NCBI GenBank assembly: GCA_963402885.1
Contig: OY727095.1
Location: 6,329,001-6,393,000, forward strand
Direction: 5' to 3'
DNA: 64,000 nt
Origin: Antedon bifida
Taxonomy: Eukaryota > Echinodermata > Crinoidea > Comatulida > Antedonidae
The position numbers and the translations under genes are program-made. Each line of letters starts with the position of its first letter. Position 1 is the stretch's first letter. The notes beneath the pieces are model-generated. The model worked only from the letters and a program-made list of their open reading frames with translations. It did not search any database and was not told the origin of the DNA. Below are positions 43,101-52,100 of this stretch, one piece after another.

Positions 43101-46100
43101 CATGCTAGAACAATGTCCTGCACGTTAGGCTTGGTTTCTACTAGGACGCCATGCAAGGATGTAGATGCAACGCAAATGACAATCGATAGATAACTGTCAC
43201 TTGTGATTGGTCAATTCATTTGCGCTGCGACTTACGTCTTTGCGTTGCATCCTAATGAGAACCAAGCTTTAGTGGAGAGTAAAATTATTGCACTCCCTAA
43301 GACTCAAATAATAATTTTACAAAGGAATGCAGACAATGTTCATCAAACTAAATATCAACATTTAATATTATTATCCAGCAATTGTTGCAAAATCTTAAAT
43401 GATCAGTGCCCGGCAAGGCGTTAATCCAGGGATAACTAAAACACCTGATAGAACAAGTTCTTAAGAATGTGCTTAACAGAGAAAGACATTTAGGCCTAAT
43501 AGGTAAATCCTCCAACATGATAAAATGGACCTTGTAAACTAATGATTGTAAATCACTGTGCACATTGATATAGTAGCCACTTTGAATTTGTGGAGAACAC
43601 TATAATAGCTATAATAATTTCTTTATTTCTTTATTCTTTGTACTGGGAAGCCTGTTCAGTAATAAACTACTGTTCCCCACAGTGCCCAGTATGTGTGAGT
43701 GACAGTGGCTGTGTGTGTACTACTACACCAGGTAATCCCCTACTTGAAAGATGTACTAGGTTCTTTAAAGTGCACAAGAGCTAGATATTTACACTGGACC
43801 TACGGTTTATAGTCCTTATCCGAGAAGACTTGTTCTACCACTAGAACCATGGAGCGAGTGAGCTTAGAACCCTAGCGATGTTATGGCTACGTAATTACGG
43901 TTCCACTGTCTTAACCGCTCGGCCACTCACTCACTTATACAAAAGAAAAAAAAACGCCAAAAGCCAGGTCTACTAGACATATTAAACTAAACATAATTGT
44001 TACTGTTACTCTTATTTTTTGTTGTTGATCACAACCTTTACCACAACTGGATGTTCATTAGCAGGTCAAGGGGATGAATAAGCCTGCTAACAATGACATA
44101 GCACTTGTAATATCGCAAGGTGTCATTTGTACCACATAATACCATATTTTGAGAATATGCAGTGCAAGATATAATAAACACTATCTATAGTTGACCCGCT
44201 TCTGAGGAGTTCCGTAAAGTACTATTTTAAAAATCTAAATTCTCATTTTGATATAGGCACTTCAGTTTATGTTTGATGAGTGGTGTAAAAAAATGTAATG
44301 TGCCCATCTATGGACACAATGACATCATATCACTACCATATTTAAGCATATCACTACCATATTTAAGCATATCACTACCATATTTAAGCATATCACTACC
44401 ACATTTGGGTACATCACACTTTTTTTGCTAGTGTATACAGACTGAGCTTTAAACCTTTAAATGTCATGCTTGAATATCGATTCACTCAAAATTCATTACT
44501 CTTCTTCTCGCACATTGAACTTTTTATTTTCAATAAATTAGTTACAGTTGTAGTAGATATCATCCTTACCCTTTGCAAAGTACATTTTTCAGACATTCCT
44601 CACTCAGATATCATACAGCCGTAGGTGATGGCTTTAGTTGATATCTTAGGGCCTGTTTCTGCTGAGCAGAAATAATCGATTATTAACCGTTTATTTTTTT
44701 AATCGATTATTTTTGGGCAGCAGAAACGGCGCAAAATAAAATAACCGATTAAAAATAACCGATTAAAAACACTCAATCCATTGCGTGTTTTAATCGATTA
44801 TTTCTTGTTTTAACCGATTATTGCGGAGCAGTTTTGAGCTGCAACACAAATAGCGATTATTGACCCCACTTTGACCTCTAGAGTATGGCAACCCGACCCT
44901 CTCATTCACAAAGCATGCTGTTTATTTGCGCGATCGACGATGATCAGCGATGTGGACCGACCGAATAACAATCAAATGTTAAACATTTGATTTTTATTAT
45001 TTTGTGGGGGAGAATTATACCGAGAGACTCCAGGATTCTGCGTTACAAGTACACCGTTACATTCCACCAGTCCAGGCTAACGATGTTTTGCATGTCCTTT
45101 TTTAGGCCTGTTGTTTCGGTAGAAATATATAGCCTACTAGCTAGGCCCTACAGTAGAACCAACGCCGAACGGCGAAACTAACTTTTATCGCCGACGTGCC
45201 CTTATTAATATAAAATCATTATTCTGTTGTATGTGGTACGGTAGTAGGCCTAGTTTACTAGATGTTTATTTTACAAATAATATAGCTTTACGAGTTCAAT
45301 TTTTAATCCTACATGTTAGAGTTTTAGGCAGCGATAGGATGTAAACAAACCAACTCTCATCGGCCTTCCATAACTTGAACTGCGCTGTGGGTATGGATGA
45401 CGTGATTTTTAAAAAGCGATTACCAGATAACCGATTAACGTCGGAGAACATTTTCAGTTGCAACGCGATCATTTCTGTGGTTTGTGGTACTTAGAAAAAA
45501 TCGATTTTTTTTATTTTTTCAGCAGAAACAGGCCCTCTATGTTTGCTTGGTTGGATCTTGTTACTCAAAGTTCCTAGGATCATCACACATACACTAACTG
45601 TTGATTTCAATAATTCTGTATTATCATTTATGAATTTTATCATTGCTTTGTTATTATAAACATGTATTTAATTAATTAAAGAAAATTTAAATTTAAAAAT
45701 CTGCTAAAAGATAATCATTGAAGATGATAATGATTAACTGATTATAGCCATTCACGATGTTACATTATTTATAAATATATGTATATATTTAAAGGAAATG
45801 TTAATTCATTTTAATAAAAAGATGGCAAAACCCTTGATGATGATGATGATGATGATGATGATAATAAAGATAATGATTATATTAAAAAATATTGCAGATT
45901 ATACATTGATTATATTATGATAATCTAGATGAGATTGACATCGACATTGTAATAATCAACGACAATGATAATGAAGTCAAATGCAAACACAATGAAAATA
46001 CCCAGTAACATTATCATGTACCATCGTTTAAAATCGTGAATGTCTACTAATATTCAAATTTGCATAATATATGCAAATTTATTCAGAATGAAAAGGAAGA

Positions 46101-49100
46101 TTTATGAAAATATTGATCTGTCACTTTGACATGAATTGAAAGCTATGTTTGCCCATTATTGCCAATCTACTGATATTCATTACAGCAGATTATTCTAACA
46201 CTAACTAGCTTACGACTATGGCGAAGTCGGCGATACATTTCATATCGCCTCACTTGGCCATAGGGGCTTTCACATTATTACCCTGATTACAAACAAATGT
46301 TTTTATAATCTACACTATAATCACACTGGGGGAGTGTTCACATTATGAACTTAATAATAGGTATGGGGGAGTATTTTGTAACACAATAAAGTCTGATAAA
46401 AGAATTTTTAATGTGCGAATTTATGAAAAACAACAAGTCATAACAATGTTTATCAAACACACCTACGTGCATCCTTGCCATTTGATGTGCCATACATTGT
46501 TAAATATCTATAGCAACAATTTGTTTGCATTTAATGCAGTAGGCCTAATAACGTACAACAGGAAACACTGTAGAATGCGCCGTCTACAACTGCTCTGTCC
46601 CTCAAATATTGCATGGCCTACCAATATTTGGGAAAAAGTTTACTCTACAACACTGTACATGTTATAAAAAGTAATTAAAGTGTTAAGAGTGTTTTGTATG
46701 TTTAATGGGGAGAAAGTTTGTCCTATTCAACCCGCCTGCCTCGTCAATTGTTCAACACATATACTATCCACTTCAACTCATAAACATTCATTATTTGTAA
46801 AATAATAACAGAGATATTAAATTAGTTTTTCTCATAGGAACCTGGGGTTCAAAAGTTGGTATGCCTACGATGGATGTAATAAAGGATACCTTTGTTCCTA
46901 CAGGATGTCAATGATGTAGCTATAATGATTAATGAGGAAGGATACAATAAAACAGAGTAGGATAATGATCTATATCTATACTTGTTGAAAGTGACTGTTT
47001 ATGAATAAATTAAGACATAACATTTGGAAATCATCAAATGGATACAATCCTTGTATACATCATTTGGTGACAGATGAAGAATCAGTCCATGTGTACACTA
47101 TCAAACTTTATGTGACAAAAAATGTGATGTGCCCATATATGGACATGATGATGTCATATCACTACCATATTTGGGCATATCACTGCAATAATTTTGTTGT
47201 CAAACTAGTTTGATCGTGTAGACAGAGCTTAACATTGGGTGTTAAATCTGAATAGCTAAGAAATGTCATTCGTCTTACTTCGTATTAAATGGTTTAAGTT
47301 CACATTCTTATCTGCTTCACAGGAGTTGTACAAAGAGTTCAATCCATAGAGGCTGTAAAACTACACATTGTAGCCAGGTGGGTGCCAAACAGTTATGGGT
47401 GGGTGGGGCAAAAATAGCAGTACTAACAAGTAAGTACTTTCTTGGGTAGATGCTATGTTGAAGATGGTTGGATGAAAGACCAACAAACAAGCTCTAGATA
47501 GAAAAATGTGAAAAGTGGGTTCTCTCACTCACCTTATACAAAATTAAATTCATGCTACAGAAACTATTTTGAAAATAATCAATTGAAAGAATTAAATTAA
47601 GTTTAAAAAACTAGAAAAGGCAGTTTATCAATCCTCATCCTTGACAGAGAGAATCACTAATGTTATGAATTATATTTCTATAATTGAAATTTATTACAGT
47701 ACAGTCCGTCACGTTAACTTTGAACATGGCTGTCATGTAACAATGTCTTTGTAAAACTACTCTACAGTTATGATAACATGAATCATGATTAGCACATGAC
47801 GAGTGTTCATTAATAGTTCCTTGACGGCGTGACTCATTTTGTCATAGTTTCTATCCACGGACAAAATTAAACTTTTAACATGAATAAAATATAAAATTGT
47901 CTTATTAACAAAATCTAAAAGCTCTTGTGTTCATAAATCATTTGGTATTTTATTTATTGGCTATATCTAAAAACAATAATATCAATTAAATATCTATTGG
48001 ACTGATATATTGAAAAACACTATCAAACTTTGTGTGACAAACAAATGTGATTCTCATATATGGACACGATGATGTTATATCACTACCATATTTGGCCATA
48101 TCACTACCACATTTGGGCACATCACATTGGTTTGATGATAGTGTAGACAGAGTTTTAGATTTGACACTGGGATTAACTGTCATTACAGAGCAAAGAATAA
48201 AAAATACCAAATGAGAGAATATATTGATCGAGACCAGAACTGCTAGGTACAGAAGTGTTAAGCTCTGTCTACACTATCAAACTAGTTTGACAAAAAAGTG
48301 TGATGTACCCAAATATGGTAGTGATATGACATAATCATGTCCATATATGGGGACATCACATTTTTTTGTCACATAAAGTTTGATAGTGTAGACAAGGCCT
48401 TACAGTTACACACACACATGGCGGAAATGGTAGTAAAGAAAGTAAACAGTAGCTAGAAGTAGGCAAGTAATGCAGTAATCTCTATTCTGAACAAACGTTC
48501 AAAGTCTATCCAAAGACCAACCATCATTATGTTAACAATCTCCAGACTAAATAAATAAAACATTGTTTGAAAACTTCACAGTTCACATCATAACAGCACT
48601 ACAATAACTAATAAATAACTAGAATTTAATTCGTCACTTTGACGAATTATAGGTGATCATTTTTATCATTTTAATGAAATTAACATTTTTTAAACATGCA
48701 CATACGTTAACATACCATCGTAAAAAGTTGATGTACGCCATCCTATGACATGATGCATATACACTTATAGCGCTGAGTTGTACCTATTATGTGTCATATA
48801 CAATATGTACAGTATATACTGTATATCTATATACAGTGTAGCATAGGTGAAATTATGGGACCCACATCGTGTTCTAATTTTTTGGTATGATGGAATTATC
48901 AAAATAAACTCGAAGATGACAATTTCGAAAGATAATGAATTGAGCAAATAAATATAAGGATTCGAAGAGAATTTGACACGTAGAAGCGCAATGCGTGCTC
49001 GTTGACATTTGATTAACTACGACTAACGAAATTTAAAAACTACTTTTTAACTTCAACTGGCCATATGATAACATCACAACATCCGATAGGCTTAATTTTT

Positions 49101-52100
49101 ATATGAATTCATATCTACATTTCATCAGCTTTCATAATAAGTTTTATTCTTCAAGGTCACCTTTAATTCTGAAGAGCTATAAGACATTCAAATGTATGGT
49201 GTAGCTGAAATTACACGACCTAGGTTGTTCAAGTTTTTATGCGTGATGACGTCATCAAAATGAAAATGTTGACAACTCATGAGAAAGATAATTAATTGAG
49301 CAAGCACATACTAACATTTCTGCGAAAATCGGGCTCAAATAACGGAGATGCACTCTATTGAATGTGATAACCCACACAATAAAATAAATAATTACTAATT
49401 TTTAAATTCAAGTGGCCATTTGATGACGTCATACCATTTTGTACGTCTAATGTGTATATACATTTATATCTACAACTTATTGGCTTCCATATTAAGTTAA
49501 AAAAATTGGGGGTCATCTTCCATTCTGAAGAGTTATATTCATTTTAAAAAGGCCCTAATTTTTACAATTTTTAGCACTTTTGTACAATTAATGTGCGCAT
49601 TTTGTCATTTTTAACGTGCTTTTATAGCGTTATTTTAAGTCGGAATGGACTCAAAGTTGGAGAATGTACTAAGGATCTTGAGTAGAATGGGATGTATACA
49701 TCAAATTTTATTTTTTGCGGTTTTTAAATATCACGTGCGCAAAAATATTTTTTTGCACAGTAATTTTTTGAAACACGCAAATAGACTATTTCATGCTCTA
49801 AATTGATCAAAACTTAATTTTGAGCTTTTTAAAATTTTAACGCGCGATTTCACGCGCATGACCTTGAAACGCGCAAATTTTTATTTGCCAATATTTTTTA
49901 CCTTGACCTGCAGTTTACGTGTAGTGAATTTCATTAATATGTGATAATGAATTATGGAGATATGATTGATAATGTGATTTCACAAAATGGCGTATACGCG
50001 ACGTCACATATGAGTGATCACGCTGAAAAGCTTATTAGGACTAAGTTACAGTATTTGAAAGACATTGTGAAATTTTGGTAATCATTGACATTAAACTTTT
50101 TGAGATAATTGTTACACAAATTTGTACAGAGAGAAATAAATAATAAGAATAAGAAGAAGAATAAAGATTTCATACAATAACAATAGGTGATCATTTTATT
50201 CTAAATGATCACCTAACTAGAATTTAATTCGTCACTTTGACGAATTATAGGTGATCATTTTTATCATTTTACTGAAATTAATTTTTTTTTAAACATGCAC
50301 GTACGTTAACATACGATCGGAAAATGTTGATGTATGCCATCCTATTATATGCTTATAGTGCTGAGTTGTGCCTATATGCCATATACAATATGTACAGTAT
50401 ATACTGTATATCTATATACAGTGTAGCATAGGTGAAATTACGGGACACACATGTTCTAATTTTTTGGCATGATGACGTTATCAAACTAAACTTTAAGATG
50501 ACAATTTCGAAAGATAATTAATTGAGCAAAAAAATATAAGATTTGGAAAAAAATTTGGCACGTAGAAGCGCTGTGCGCGCTCTTTGAATTGTGTATAACT
50601 TTGACGAAAAATATGAAAAAACTACTTTTTCACTTCAACTGGCCATATGTTAACGTTACAACATCCGATAGGCTTAATTTTTATATGAATTAATATCTAC
50701 ATTTCATCAGCTTTCATAATAAATTATAATCATCAAGGTAACCTTCAATTCTGAAGAGCTGTAAGATATTCAAATTTACTGCGAAGGTGAAATTACACGG
50801 CCTACGTTATTCAAGTTTTTACGCGTGATGACGTCATTAAAATGAAGATAGTGTCAACTCATGATAAAGATAATTAATTAAGCAAGCACATACTGAAAGT
50901 TGTGCGAAATTCGAGCACACATAACCAAGATGCGCTCTGTTGAATGTGATAATCTACACAAAAAGATAACAAATCCTAATTTTTAAATTCAAGTGGCCAT
51001 TTGATGACGTCAAAACATTTTGTACGTAAAATGTGTACATGAATTCATATCTACAACTCAATGGCTTCCAGAATAAGTTAAAAAAATCGGGGGTCATCTT
51101 GCATTCTGAAGAATTATTTTCATTTTAAAAAAGACCTATTTTTCACCATTTTCAGAACTTTTGTAAAATAAATGTGCGCATTTTGTCATTTTTAACGTGC
51201 TCATATAGCGTTATTTTAAGTCGGAACTGACTCAAATTTGGTGAATGTACTAAGGATGGTGAGTAGAATGAGATTTGTAAAAAAAATTCATATTTTTTAC
51301 GCTTTTTAAGTATCGCGCGCGCAAAAACGCATTTTTGCGCAGTAATTTTTTGAAACACGCAAATGGCCTAATTCATGCTCTAAATTGATCAAAACTTAAT
51401 TTTGAGCGTTTTAAATTTTTAACGCGCGATATCACGCGCATGAACCTACGTGCGCGTGCGTTTTTATTTGCTAATATTTTTACCCTTGATCTGAAGTTTA
51501 CGTGTAGTGAATTTCATTAATATGTGATAATGAATTATGGAGATATGATTGATAATGTGATTTCGCAAAATGGCGTATAAATGTCGTCACGGATGAGTGA
51601 TCACGCTGGAAAGCTTATTAGGATTAAGTTGTATTATTTGAAAGATATTCTGAAATTTTTGTAATCATTGACATTAAACTTTTTTAGATAATTGTTACAC
51701 AAAATAGTGTACAGAAACAATAAAAAGAAAAAAAATAATAAAAAAAAAAATAATAATAAAGATTTTATACAATAACAATAGGTGATCATTTTATTCTAAA
51801 TGATCACCTAATTAACCAAAACAAATTATTACAGTTTAAGGAAAATTAAAATATAATATTATTATACAACACACACTTCAGATTGTAAAGCAAACTACGA
51901 TTATGAGCACTGTTTCTATAATTTACAGTATGATTTATATATACTGTACTATATATACACTAGCAACAATTTTCCAGAAAATAATTTTAAAGAGATTCCG
52001 GGTGAAAAAAAAACCAGATGCTAAATCTAATGCTATGCTTACATTATAAAAATATGGACTTATTTTATAAACGTGAATTGCTTTTAATAATTTTAATAGA

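Noticed and set aside
47986-48210. 74-codon minus-strand open frame, and similar ones at 5347-5607, 16985-17311 and 56299-56622
   Set aside because: These frames run through copies of the CTCTGTC MITE; only the exon 10 part of 5347-5607 is real coding sequence.
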